Of a stretch of DNA of 57,194 bases, positions 19,895 to 29,411 are shown one piece after another. The number at the start of each line of letters is the position of its first letter. The first letter of the stretch is position 1. Source of the stretch: a gamma proteobacterium SCGC AAA007-O20 (GTDB lineage: Bacteria; Pseudomonadota; Gammaproteobacteria; PS1; Pseudothioglobaceae); the NCBI GenBank assembly GCA_000213395.2, contig AFHY01000004.1, positions 1-57,194 on the forward strand, read 5' to 3'. The notes below the pieces were generated by a model that saw only the letters and a program-made list of their open reading frames with translations, ran no database searches and was not told the origin of the DNA. The position numbers and the translations under genes were made by a program.

Positions 19895-22348
19895 CTACAT
19901 ATCAGACCTGTCTTTAATTATCAGTTTCATGATGGCCGGCATTAAAAAAAAGTCTGCTAAGAGGGCAACTAAAATTGCACTTGCCGTCAACACGCCAAAA
20001 TCAAACATGTTGTTCATCTGAGAGAATGTAAGAACCAAAAACCCAAGAGCAAGCACTATTGATGTCAGCGTGATTGCCCTTCCTGTTCCCATCAATGTCA
20101 ACCTGACTGCCTTGTCAACATCATTATACTGAAGCTCATAGCGCCGGAAATTGTGCATAAAGTGGACCGTGTCATCAACAGCTAGTCCTAGCGCTATTGC
20201 TCCAATTAACAAAGTAAACATATCCAGCGGCATCTTAAAAATAACCATAATAGTTGAGAGAAAGATGATGGGGAGCAAGTTTGGTATCATGCTAATAAGC
20301 CCAATTTTAATATTTCCAATCAATAAAACCATCAAAATAGTTATCAGGGAAAATGCCAGAACATAGCTCGTTGCACTACTATAGATCGCCTGTTCAAAAG
20401 TAACCGTCATCAGAGTACCAATGCCAGTAAATGAAACAACGGCCAGACCGGCAAATTCTTTATCAAGATAGGCCTGGGCTCTGTCAATAAATATTTTTCC
20501 CTCAAGGGAATCAATAAATGGCGTTTTAAATGTCAAACGAGCTTTTGAATAATTGGCGTCAACCAATCTCTCTAGGTCGTTATTGCCGCTACTTTCAAAA
20601 AGCAAGAACTCCTGTGCAATTAGATTAGCGTCGTTAGGAACTATATAGTATTCGTCCTGGTTTTCGTTTAACGCCCGGTTCGTCTCTTTGATGATATCTA
20701 CAAAACTGAGCACTTTTCCAACAAACATGTTTCCGGTCGTAATAGTGTTAATGTTTTTCGAAACCTCTTCGATCTTTCTTGAAATCTCTGGATTGTATAG
20801 GCCGTTTGTTTGCCCTGTGTCAACAATCACTTCAAGCGTGAGTGATCCCCGCAGGTTTTCATCTACTGTTTCCGTTGCCACGCGTGCAAAGTTGTCTTCT
20901 GGAAGCCACTGGAGTGGAAAATGAGAAAATCTTAGCTGTGTAGCAAAGATAGTCGCACAAATAATTAGCACTGCACTTATCGCTAATATTAGTTTCGGTC
21001 GGCCAGTTCCAATTTTACTTATCGCAATGAGTAGTTTGTCCATGATAGTGTGGCCCTTTTCATCAGCCCTGGGAACCAAATGAACAAAGTTTGTCGTCGC
21101 TATTAGGGAAGGAAGCAAAACAAGGGTGAACAATAAGCCAATCAAAACACCGCTACTCGCAAAAAGCCCAAGATCGGCTACTGGCGCAACGCCTGAGAAC
21201 GAAAACGACCATAGCCCAGCAGCGGTTGTTAAAGAAGTCATGACAATTGCCAAACCAGAATGCCCCATTGCATAACGTAACGAAGCTTTTTTGTCTTTTG
21301 TTTGAACTAGGTCTTTATAAAAAACTGCCAACAAGTGTATGGCCGCACTGGTCACCACAGCAAGCAAAAAGGTTGGCATAATTTGTGTTGCCATAGTAAA
21401 CGGAGCGGAAAAAATTGACATCAAAGAAACCGTGGTTATCAGCGTCATTCCTACACAAATTATTGGCAAAACTACTCCCGAAACCCTTCTAAAAAGCGCG
21501 AACAGAACTAACATGATGACTACCATCATAAGGCTAATAAACACGATCGCATCATTCTTTAGCGCCTGCTTAAAAATGCCTGCAATTGCTGCAGAGCCTG
21601 AAAGATAAGTTTCAAAGTTGTCGGCACTAAAGCGGCTCATCACTTGCTGTGTTGCTGCAATTATCTGGTCGTTTTCAGCATCGCTAAGGTAGCTCCTTGT
21701 GTCTCTTTCAGCACTAGCATTAAAATCTAGCTCGTCATTAAAATCTAGCTCGTCATTAAAATCTAGCTCGTCATTAAAATCTAGCTCGCTAGCTTCGTTC
21801 GTAGAGCCTTCGCTAGAGTAGGTTTTTGTGTCTATGGTAACCGTGGTCATTGTGAAGTCTTCGCTGTAAAGCAAGTTTTTAAAAAGGCTGTTGTTTGTGA
21901 TTGTGTTTTTTAAGTCATCAAGCTCCTCTTGAGTTTTGGGCAAAACATCAATTAAGGGCTCGACAATCAGCTCTCCTTGGATGCCGTATGTGTTTCTAGC
22001 ATTTATCAAAGAGTCGACGCTCTCAATATGAGGAAGCTCGCTCTCTAGCGCCTTATGAAAGCCATCAAGCCTTTCAAGAAACTCCAAATCAAATATGCTG
22101 TTTGTTTTAACAGCAACTATTAGCTGTTCGTCACGACCGAATTGGTCCCTAAAAAGATCGTATTCAATTCGCATAGGGTCAGACTTATGCAAAAAACCCT
22201 CTGTTGAGGTGTCTATTTTTAATGCCGGTAGCTGTGTGCCTAGAGCGCCAACAAACAACAGAACTATGAGTATTGTTTTTGTCGAGTTATCATATAGCCA
22301 GTCTGAAAAGACTTCGAACTTTTTTTCGGTTTTAGATCTCCAGTTCAT
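19895..22348 (-). CDS. MMPL/RND-superfamily (patched-like) exporter
   Basis: 817 aa with repeated TM blocks and periplasmic loops; GLAVDDTVHFMHNFRR, LSTIMVIFKMPLDMFTLLIGAIALG. Confidence 0.85.
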   Translation of the reverse strand: MNWRSKTEKKFEVFSDWLYDNSTKTILIVLLFVGALGTQLPALKIDTSTEGFLHKSDPMRIEYDLFRDQFGRDEQLIVAVKTNSIFDLEFLERLDGFHKALESELPHIESVDSLINARNTYGIQGELIVEPLIDVLPKTQEELDDLKNTITNNSLFKNLLYSEDFTMTTVTIDTKTYSSEGSTNEASELDFNDELDFNDELDFNDELDFNASAERDTRSYLSDAENDQIIAATQQVMSRFSADNFETYLSGSAAIAGIFKQALKNDAIVFISLMMVVIMLVLFALFRRVSGVVLPIICVGMTLITTVSLMSIFSAPFTMATQIMPTFLLAVVTSAAIHLLAVFYKDLVQTKDKKASLRYAMGHSGLAIVMTSLTTAAGLWSFSFSGVAPVADLGLFASSGVLIGLLFTLVLLPSLIATTNFVHLVPRADEKGHTIMDKLLIAISKIGTGRPKLILAISAVLIICATIFATQLRFSHFPLQWLPEDNFARVATETVDENLRGSLTLEVIVDTGQTNGLYNPEISRKIEEVSKNINTITTGNMFVGKVLSFVDIIKETNRALNENQDEYYIVPNDANLIAQEFLLFESSGNNDLERLVDANYSKARLTFKTPFIDSLEGKIFIDRAQAYLDKEFAGLAVVSFTGIGTLMTVTFEQAIYSSATSYVLAFSLITILMVLLIGNIKIGLISMIPNLLPIIFLSTIMVIFKMPLDMFTLLIGAIALGLAVDDTVHFMHNFRRYELQYNDVDKAVRLTLMGTGRAITLTSIVLALGFLVLTFSQMNNMFDFGVLTASAILVALLADFFLMPAIMKLIIKDRSDM
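21720..21791 (-). repeat. 4 x 18-bp in-frame tandem repeat in MMPL exporter encoding (DELDFN)n
   Basis: TTAAAATCTAGCTCGTCA repeated four times (last copy diverges at its end). Confidence 0.97.
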
Positions 22349-22522
22349 TTTGTATTTAGATAGTTAAGGCAGTATGCGGTTTATTCTATAAAGCAATTCA
22401 AGCTCGGATATTATATGGTACTTAAAACATTTTTTTGATGTGAAAACCCCAAGTTAAAATTTTTATCTTGCATAAATTTATAAATTGAATTAACATCCAA
22501 TTTTCTATACTCTGGGGGGGTA

Positions 22523-24043
22523 ATGAGAAGAGGACGTGACAAGGCCGCTAGGGAGGTTTCTAGTTTTCAGCAGGCCCCTTATAAGCAAAAAAGCAACCCT
22601 TTTCAGCCAATGTCTATTTTTTCAGAGGACGAGGTTGAGTCTATTCATAAGGCCTCCTTAAAGGTTTTATGTGATACAGGCATTGACATTCAGTCTCCAC
22701 GTGCAGTTGAAATTCTTAAGCGCGAAAGGGCCATGATTGACAGTGACGGCAGGCGAGTTAGGTTTGATCCTGATTTTATAATGGAAAAAATTGCTACCAC
22801 TCCTAGCGAATTTACGCTTCATGGAAGACACAAAGAAAGGCATGTTCATGTCGGGGGTCGCTCTGTTATAAACACAATGGTTTCAAGCGCACCTAATGTT
22901 TCTGATCTAGATAGAGGAAGGATTTTAGGTAACTTTGAAGACTACTCTAATTTGATAAAGCTTGGTGAAAGCCTAAACACTGTTCACGCTCTTGGCGGCT
23001 ACCCTGTCGAGCCGTGTGATATTGATGTTCGAATACGTCATTTACATGCTGTGTCAGCTGCAACTCGTCTATCTACCAAGCCACTTTTTGGGTACGCGAT
23101 CGGAAGCGAAAGGATGCTCGATGCAATTGAAATTGTTCGAATTGGCAGATGTGTTGATGAAGAAACCTTGTTAAGAGAGCCCTCAATTACTACTGTTGTA
23201 AATGCCAACTCACCACTGGTTTATGACAAGGCTCTTTTGGAAGGCGCAATTGAAATGGCTGAGCGCAATCAGCCAGTTATATACACGCCCTTTACTTTAG
23301 CAGGGGCAATGGCACCAATCACGGTCGCTGGAGCGCTGGTGCAGCAAAATGCTGAAGCGCTAGCTGGTCTTGCCTTTCACCAATGCGTTAATCCCGGCGC
23401 CCCGGCTATTTATGGGAGCTTTACCTCAAATGTTGACATGAAATCAGGGTCTCCGGCATTCGGAACCCCTGAGTATACTCAAGCCACAATTGCCAGCGGC
23501 CAGCTGGCCAGAAAATACAAGATACCGCTCAGAGCTTCCAACGCCAATGCGTCCAATGCGCCTGATGAGCAGTCAGTGTATGAGTCACAGATGTCTCTAT
23601 GGGCCTGTCTACTAGGCCAGGTGAATTTTATTTTGCATGGACATGGTTGGATTGAAGGGGGGTTGTGCGCATCTTACGAGAAAGTTATATTAGATGCTGA
23701 AATGAGTCAAATGATGGAAGCCTTCCTCGAGCCGGCAAAGGTCAATAAAGACACCCTTGGGGTTGACACGATAGCCGAGGTTGGGCCTGCTAGCCATTTT
23801 TTTGCTGCAGCACAAACCATGGAGCGCTACGAAACCGAACACTATAGCCCAATACTTTCTGACTGGAGAAACTTTGAGTCTTGGAGAGACGCAGGCTCAA
23901 TTACCGCAACTCAGCGAGCAAATAAAATATGGAAACAGCTTTTAGTCGACTATAAGGAGCCGAAACTTAGCCATGAAGTAGAAGAAGAGCTTTCAAGCTA
24001 TGTAGAAAAAAGGGTGTCTGAAGGCGGCGCCCCGCCCTTATAG
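22523..24043 (+). CDS. MttB-family (trimethylamine/quaternary-amine) methyltransferase, non-pyrrolysine type
   Basis: HKASLKVLCDTGIDIQSPRAVEIL, VNANSPLVYDKALLEGAIEMAERNQPVIYTPFTLAGAMAPITVAGALVQQNAEALAG; 506 aa uninterrupted frame. Confidence 0.85.
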   Translation: MRRGRDKAAREVSSFQQAPYKQKSNPFQPMSIFSEDEVESIHKASLKVLCDTGIDIQSPRAVEILKRERAMIDSDGRRVRFDPDFIMEKIATTPSEFTLHGRHKERHVHVGGRSVINTMVSSAPNVSDLDRGRILGNFEDYSNLIKLGESLNTVHALGGYPVEPCDIDVRIRHLHAVSAATRLSTKPLFGYAIGSERMLDAIEIVRIGRCVDEETLLREPSITTVVNANSPLVYDKALLEGAIEMAERNQPVIYTPFTLAGAMAPITVAGALVQQNAEALAGLAFHQCVNPGAPAIYGSFTSNVDMKSGSPAFGTPEYTQATIASGQLARKYKIPLRASNANASNAPDEQSVYESQMSLWACLLGQVNFILHGHGWIEGGLCASYEKVILDAEMSQMMEAFLEPAKVNKDTLGVDTIAEVGPASHFFAAAQTMERYETEHYSPILSDWRNFESWRDAGSITATQRANKIWKQLLVDYKEPKLSHEVEEELSSYVEKRVSEGGAPPL

Positions 24044-24136
24044 AATTTCAGTAATCAAGTTCTCTACTGGGTCGCATCATATGCCTCTGCTTTATGCTAT
24101 AGTTTATGTTTAATTACTCATTTAGGAAATCAATAA

Positions 24137-24397
24137 ATGCAAACTTATAATGTGTTTTATCTTGTTAGTGGTGATAATGAAGAAAATCAAAATATATCCG
24201 ACACTGCTACATTAAGTTTTGATGCAGAAGATTTAGATGACCTCTTTGCAACACTACGAGAGGGTGAAGAAGACGGTTCAATTCAACCCGAATTAGAAAC
24301 AATTGCAGTTGAGGGTGATATTAGAATTGAGTGTATTTTGATTTATGATGCTGATGGCAAAGAAGTGTTTCGTAAATACGATAGTGTCGGACAATAA
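24137..24397 (+). CDS. Small acidic hypothetical protein (86 aa)
   Basis: Own intergenic start with AGGA upstream and TATAGT-like element; no family recognised. Confidence 0.6.
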   Translation: MQTYNVFYLVSGDNEENQNISDTATLSFDAEDLDDLFATLREGEEDGSIQPELETIAVEGDIRIECILIYDADGKEVFRKYDSVGQ

Positions 24398-24398
24398 C

Positions 24399-24447
24399 AA
24401 GTGTGTTTGATATCTTTATCAGATACACACTAGATACACACTTTTAG
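24399..24447. terminator. Inverted repeat with tandem duplicated arm after 86-aa ORF, terminator candidate
   Basis: AAGTGTGT...ACACACTTTT; AGATACACACT present twice in tandem (24421-24442). Confidence 0.55.
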
Positions 24448-24484
24448 AAAAATGTTGTAATATCACCGATTGTAGATGCATAAC

Positions 24485-25393
24485 TTACAGCATTTCAATA
24501 ACGCTTTCTGATTTTTTTGTTATAGTTCTATTGTTTTTCATTGCCCGCCAAGAAACGAACAGCCCACTACTGATAATAATAATGAGTCCAACCACCGCTT
24601 CAGAAGTTGGAACAAACTTAAATACGAAGTAGCTTAAAACCATAGCAACGACAATTTCAAAATAACCAAAAGGGCTCAGCTCGGAAGCTGTCGCACATTC
24701 AAACGACTTAATAATCATAAAGTGTGATATGGCGGCAACAAGGCCCATTGCTGCGGCCAACAGAATGCCCACTAAATCAGGAACAACCCAACCCGAAACT
24801 GCCATCGGCCCGAGGACAAGAGTGCCCACTATGGCCGTATAAAAAAGAGTCAATAGAGGTGGGCCGCTTAAGCTCAATTTTCTCGTCGTAATAATATAAA
24901 AAGCATAACAAAAACCTGCAACAAGCGCATACAATAGGCTCGGTTTAAACTGATCGGTGTCTGGCTGCAAAACAATAACAACACCAACAAAGCCAACTAA
25001 AACCCCAATGCCAACAAAAATATCAAAACGCTCTCCTAAAACAAAGGGCGCAAGCATTGCAACAATTAATGGTGATACGAATAACAAAGTGAGCGCATTT
25101 GGAATTGGGTTTGTTTTTATTGCAGTAAAAAAGAATAGCGTTGCCAAAGTAAGCATTAAGCTGCGCAATAGATGAAAAGCAGGCTGCCTGGGCATTCGCC
25201 ACCAACGCAACTTTTGCCAATAGAGAAGAGGCAACAACCACAATGTATGAAAAGCAAAACGAGCCCAAGAAATTTGAATAACAGGATAGCTTTCACTAAG
25301 TATTTTTGCAATCACGTCAAGCATTGGCACAACACTCATAGCACCGAGCATAAGGGCCGTCCCTTTAAGTAGTTGTTTGTTGTCGAAGTTCAT
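24485..25393 (-). CDS. DMT-superfamily (EamA) transporter
   Basis: 10-TM-like pattern; WARFAFHTLWLLPLL, NALTLLFVSPLIVAMLAPFVLGER. Confidence 0.85.
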   Translation of the reverse strand: MNFDNKQLLKGTALMLGAMSVVPMLDVIAKILSESYPVIQISWARFAFHTLWLLPLLYWQKLRWWRMPRQPAFHLLRSLMLTLATLFFFTAIKTNPIPNALTLLFVSPLIVAMLAPFVLGERFDIFVGIGVLVGFVGVVIVLQPDTDQFKPSLLYALVAGFCYAFYIITTRKLSLSGPPLLTLFYTAIVGTLVLGPMAVSGWVVPDLVGILLAAAMGLVAAISHFMIIKSFECATASELSPFGYFEIVVAMVLSYFVFKFVPTSEAVVGLIIIISSGLFVSWRAMKNNRTITKKSESVIEML

Positions 25394-25468
25394 AACGTAG
25401 CCTTGTAAAAACTATGCAGATTGTACAATAACAATCATCAAGGACAAGAGCTAAAATTGAAATTACGA

Positions 25469-25553
25469 TGGTGCCGACGGTCGGAGTCGAACCGACACAG
25501 CTTACGCTACAGCCCCCTCAAGGCTGCGTGTCTACCAATTCCACCACGTCGGC
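25469..25553 (-). tRNA. tRNA-Leu (anticodon GAG), CCA encoded
   Basis: Reverse complement GCCGACGTGGTGGAATTGGTAGACACGCAGCCTTGAGGGGGCTGTAGCGTAAGCTGTGTCGGTTCGACTCCGACCGTCGGCACCA; anticodon stem CAGCC/GGCTG, loop TTGAGGG; variable arm present. Confidence 0.95.
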
Positions 25554-25557
25554 TTGT

Positions 25558-25884
25558 TTAATTGCTAGGTATATCGCTTGACTCAGTTTCAGCCGTCTCG
25601 TCAGCCAAAGGCTGCACCATAATGCTTTGACTTGTGTCAGAGACGTTGCTTTCACTTGTCGCAAGATAAGCAAGACTAATACTAGTGATAAAAAAACCTA
25701 AAGCCATGGCTGCAGTTAGCTTATACAAAAAAGTATTCGCGCCCCTTGCTCCAAAAACTGTTCCTGCTGCACCAGAACCAAAGCCTGCGCCAGCACCCGC
25801 TCCCTTGCCATGCTGAATCAATATCAGACCAACCATACCTAAGGCCAACAACACATGAATAACTAAAATTACTTGAAATGACAT
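25558..25884 (-). CDS. secG: Preprotein translocase subunit SecG
   Basis: MSFQVILVIHVLLALGMVGLILIQHGKGAGAGAGFGSGAAGTVFGARGANTFLYK; start at internal Met 25884. Confidence 0.95.
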   Translation of the reverse strand: MSFQVILVIHVLLALGMVGLILIQHGKGAGAGAGFGSGAAGTVFGARGANTFLYKLTAAMALGFFITSISLAYLATSESNVSDTSQSIMVQPLADETAETESSDIPSN

Positions 25885-25885
25885 A

Positions 25886-26644
25886 TTATCCCGCCTTACA
25901 AATTTGTAAAAAGTCTTCTGCCTTAAGAGCTGCCCCTCCAATCAAACCACCATCAATGTCGGCGCAAGAAATCAACTCGTTAGCGTTGCCAGCATTCATG
26001 CTGCCACCATATAGAATAGAGGTGTTTTGGGCAATACTTTCATTGCTTTCTCCCAGCAGGTTGCGAATAAACAAGTGTACCGCTTGAGCTTGTTCTGGAG
26101 AAGCAGTTTTACCAGTTCCGATTGCCCATACCGGCTCATAAGCAATAATAATATTGCGAAAAGCGCCAATACCCACCAACTCAATAACTGCGTTAATTTG
26201 TTCAGCAACAACTGTTTTAGTTTCGCCGGCTTCTCGCTGTTCGAGCGACTCACCAACACAAAGAAGTGGTGTTAAGTCGCTGTCTAAAGAAGCCTTTACT
26301 TTTTTAGCAACCAAAGAGCTTGTCTCTCCATAGAGGCTTCTGCGTTCGGAGTGGCCAACAATAACGTGCCTTACTCCAAAGTCTTTTATCATGTTAGCGC
26401 TAACCTCGCCTGTGAATGCTCCCGAAGAATTAGTATTAAGGTTTTGGGCGCCGAGTTTAATCTGGCTATCTGCAATTAAACCTTCGACCTGAGAGAAATA
26501 TGGAAAAGGAGCACAAACCACCACCTCAGAACTAACCTCACTCATGCCAGACAATATGCCCAAAATTAATTTGTTAACAGACTCTTTACTGGCATTCATT
26601 TTCCAGTTGCCTGCCACAATAGTTCTTCTCATACTTTTTCGCAA
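25886..26644 (-). CDS. tpiA: Triosephosphate isomerase
   Basis: RRTIVAGNWKMN, VIVGHSERR, IIAYEPVWAIGTGKTASPEQAQ, ILYGGSMNAGNA; start may be internal Met at 26632. Confidence 0.96.
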   Translation of the reverse strand: MRKSMRRTIVAGNWKMNASKESVNKLILGILSGMSEVSSEVVVCAPFPYFSQVEGLIADSQIKLGAQNLNTNSSGAFTGEVSANMIKDFGVRHVIVGHSERRSLYGETSSLVAKKVKASLDSDLTPLLCVGESLEQREAGETKTVVAEQINAVIELVGIGAFRNIIIAYEPVWAIGTGKTASPEQAQAVHLFIRNLLGESNESIAQNTSILYGGSMNAGNANELISCADIDGGLIGGAALKAEDFLQICKAG

Positions 26645-26779
26645 CTAATAAAAAGAGGGCAATGTTACGCTAATATGCCTTAAAAATCAATTCTGAGTAA
26701 CACCCTTTGAACACCTTTCATCTCTTACTCACAACAGGTATCATTAGTATATCATTTTCATATTTAACCTTACTTTCTT

Positions 26780-28093
26780 ATGTCTCAAACTTGGGTCAAG
26801 AGCTTAGACTCCCTAAAAAACTCCCTACCACTTGGAGAATTTAGTGTTTGGGTTAAGCCACTTGGCGCAATTGAGAAAAACTCCACCCTTCATCTTTTAG
26901 CTCCAAGCGCATCTGCACTTAAATACATCAACAACCATAAAAAAATTAAGTCCGCCATTGCTCTTGCGGTTGCAGAACAAAATCGCACCCTAAAAATACG
27001 ATTTGGAGTTACAGACGCAGCGAAAACAAACCCTGAGCAAAAAAAACATCACACCACTCCGCTTTTTCCTGAATATACTTTTGAAAACCTGGTGCTGGGT
27101 AGCGCCAACGAAGTGGCAGCTCTAGCTAGCCGGCAGATTGCTCAAAAAATTGGATCCTCGCCCTACAATCCATTTATTATCTATGGCGAATCGGGACTGG
27201 GAAAAACCCACCTAATGCAAGCCGCGGGACACTTGGCTTTAGAAAAAAACCCAGGCTCCAGGATTATTTATGTGCCGCTAATGGATTTTGTTAGGAACAT
27301 CACAACCAGCTTGAGACACAACACTATTGAAAATGTTAAGCTTTTCTATCAATCTGCAGACTTGCTTTTGGTTGACGACATTCACCTAATTGCAGGAAAA
27401 GACAAATCACAAGAAGAATTTTTTCATATTTTTAACTTTCTATTTAGCACGAAAAAACAAATTATTTTTACTTGTGACCAGCCCCCAAAAAACATCAAGG
27501 ACCTTGAAAATCGCCTCAAAACTCGTTTTTCTCAAGGCCTTAATTTACAACTATCTCCGCCAGAACTTGAAATGAGGGCAGCTATTTTGTTAAAAAAATC
27601 TCAAAACCCACAAATATCTCTATCTCTGAGCGAGGATGTTGCTCTATTTATTGCGAGTCACGTCACGTCTAATGTTCGCGACCTAGAGGGCGCCCTGTTA
27701 AAACTTAAAGCGTTTGTTGATTTTTCAAGAATAGATCACTCTTCAATCTCTAAAGATGTTGTTGAGGGCGCACTCGGAGACCTAATTAGCCCGAAGAAAA
27801 GATTGGTTGAAATAAATGAAGTACAAAAAACCGTTAGTAAATACTATGGTATTACTGTGTCTGACCTTATTTCTAACTCCCGCAAGCAACACCTAGTTCG
27901 AGCTCGGCAGATGGCCATTTATTTATGTCACAACCTAACTACGCTTTCTCTCTCGAAAATTGGTCAAAACTTTGGCAACAGAGACCACTCAACCGTGCTC
28001 TACTCATGCGAAAGAGTGAAAGAACTTATGGAAACAAATGAAGAAATAAAAAATGATTTTGAAAACATTAAAATTAAAATTACTAACTTATAA
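26780..28093 (+). CDS. dnaA: Chromosomal replication initiator protein DnaA
   Basis: NPFIIYGESGLGKTHLMQA, DLLLVDDIHLIAGKDKSQEEFFHIFN, C-terminal GQNFGNRDHSTVLYSCERV. Confidence 0.98.
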   Translation: MSQTWVKSLDSLKNSLPLGEFSVWVKPLGAIEKNSTLHLLAPSASALKYINNHKKIKSAIALAVAEQNRTLKIRFGVTDAAKTNPEQKKHHTTPLFPEYTFENLVLGSANEVAALASRQIAQKIGSSPYNPFIIYGESGLGKTHLMQAAGHLALEKNPGSRIIYVPLMDFVRNITTSLRHNTIENVKLFYQSADLLLVDDIHLIAGKDKSQEEFFHIFNFLFSTKKQIIFTCDQPPKNIKDLENRLKTRFSQGLNLQLSPPELEMRAAILLKKSQNPQISLSLSEDVALFIASHVTSNVRDLEGALLKLKAFVDFSRIDHSSISKDVVEGALGDLISPKKRLVEINEVQKTVSKYYGITVSDLISNSRKQHLVRARQMAIYLCHNLTTLSLSKIGQNFGNRDHSTVLYSCERVKELMETNEEIKNDFENIKIKITNL

Positions 28094-28294
28094 ACAAGAT
28101 AAAAGAAAGTTGGCCTGTTGATAAACATCAAAACAACTTATAATTAACGAAGTACTTATAGTTTTCAAAATCGAATAACAAGAAAACTAACAAAATATCC
28201 ACAAGCTAACACATTGTTATTAATAAAGAAAAAATACTAACTAACAAACAAACATAAAGCTAATAATAATAATAATAATTTAATAAGGCTGCTT
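28094..28294. other. Putative replication origin (oriC) region: AT-rich dnaA-dnaN intergenic with DnaA-box-like 9-mers and (TAA)6
   Basis: ATATCCACA at 28195-28203 and TTATCAACA (minus strand) at 28116-28124, each one mismatch from TTATCCACA; (TAA)6 at 28261-28278. Confidence 0.6.
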
Positions 28295-29398
28295 ATGAAC
28301 ACTGAACTTAGTGTAGAAGAATTAATAGACCCTCTTCAAACAGTTATCGGTGTGGTTGAAAAAAAACAATCGTTACCTATTCTTTCTCATGTTTTAATTC
28401 AATTAAAAGACCAAACTCTCACCCTTACAACAACAGATATGGAGTTAGAGATCAGTGCATCAAGCAAGATAAAAAACACAGAAGAGGTTAGTTTTACAAT
28501 TTATGCAAAAGACCTTATAGATATTGCTAGAAAGCTGCCTGAAAAGACACAAATAAAGTTTAAAATTGAAGAAAAGAAAATTTATTTAAACGCAAACAAC
28601 AACACCTTCGAATTAAATACATTTAACCACCTTGATTTTCCAGCGCTTCCTAAAACACAAGATACAAGTGTTATAAAAATCAAACAAGATGACCTAAAAA
28701 ATCTCATTGAAAACACAAGCTTTTCAATGGGAAACCAGGACATTCGTGCTTATTTAAATGGCCTGTTTTTTGAGCTCACCAACGACACCGTAACAGTTGT
28801 GGCAACAGATGGACATCGACTCTCTATTGGTGAAATCAAACAAAACAACAAACTTGATGAAAAAAAGACCGTCATACTTCCAAGAAAGGCAGTTATTGAG
28901 CTAACAAAACTACTTAATAAAAGCTCCCAAAAAATGGCGGAAATACACCTTTCGGACAACTACTTTTCACTCGTTGACAGTAATACTAAAATTATAAGTC
29001 GCCTAATTGATGGTAGTTTTCCTAATTACAAACAAGTTATGCCAACAGACTTCACCAATACCGTTGTTATTAACAGGATGGATTTTCTCTCAAGCCTCCA
29101 ACAAGCCTCTATTTTTGTAGAAGAGCGCACCAAGGGAGTAAAATTGGTTTTCAGAGATGACAAGCTAAGCATTTTTTCACACTCAGAAAGGGGTAGAGCT
29201 GAGACCCAGATTGCAGTCAAAGATCAAGAGAAAGAGCTTGAAATAGCCTTTAATATTCACTACCTGATTTCGGTGTTGGAAAAACTAACAGCCGACGAAA
29301 TAAACATGGTCATACCCGGCGGGGAAAACAAATCCTGTTTGTTGAGCGCTATAGGAGATGAAAGCTATCACTACATTGTAATGCCAATGAGAATATAA
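28295..29398 (+). CDS. dnaN: DNA polymerase III beta subunit
   Basis: DPLQTVIGVVEKKQSLPILSHVLI, ATDGHRLS, C-terminal YHYIVMPMRI. Confidence 0.97.
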   Translation: MNTELSVEELIDPLQTVIGVVEKKQSLPILSHVLIQLKDQTLTLTTTDMELEISASSKIKNTEEVSFTIYAKDLIDIARKLPEKTQIKFKIEEKKIYLNANNNTFELNTFNHLDFPALPKTQDTSVIKIKQDDLKNLIENTSFSMGNQDIRAYLNGLFFELTNDTVTVVATDGHRLSIGEIKQNNKLDEKKTVILPRKAVIELTKLLNKSSQKMAEIHLSDNYFSLVDSNTKIISRLIDGSFPNYKQVMPTDFTNTVVINRMDFLSSLQQASIFVEERTKGVKLVFRDDKLSIFSHSERGRAETQIAVKDQEKELEIAFNIHYLISVLEKLTADEINMVIPGGENKSCLLSAIGDESYHYIVMPMRI

Positions 29399-29411
29399 TT
29401 TATGCTTTGCC

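Noticed and set aside
22523-24043. Pyrrolysine-containing MttB
   Set aside because: No in-frame TAG before the terminal stop; frame is uninterrupted for 506 codons, so the non-Pyl homolog reading is preferred.
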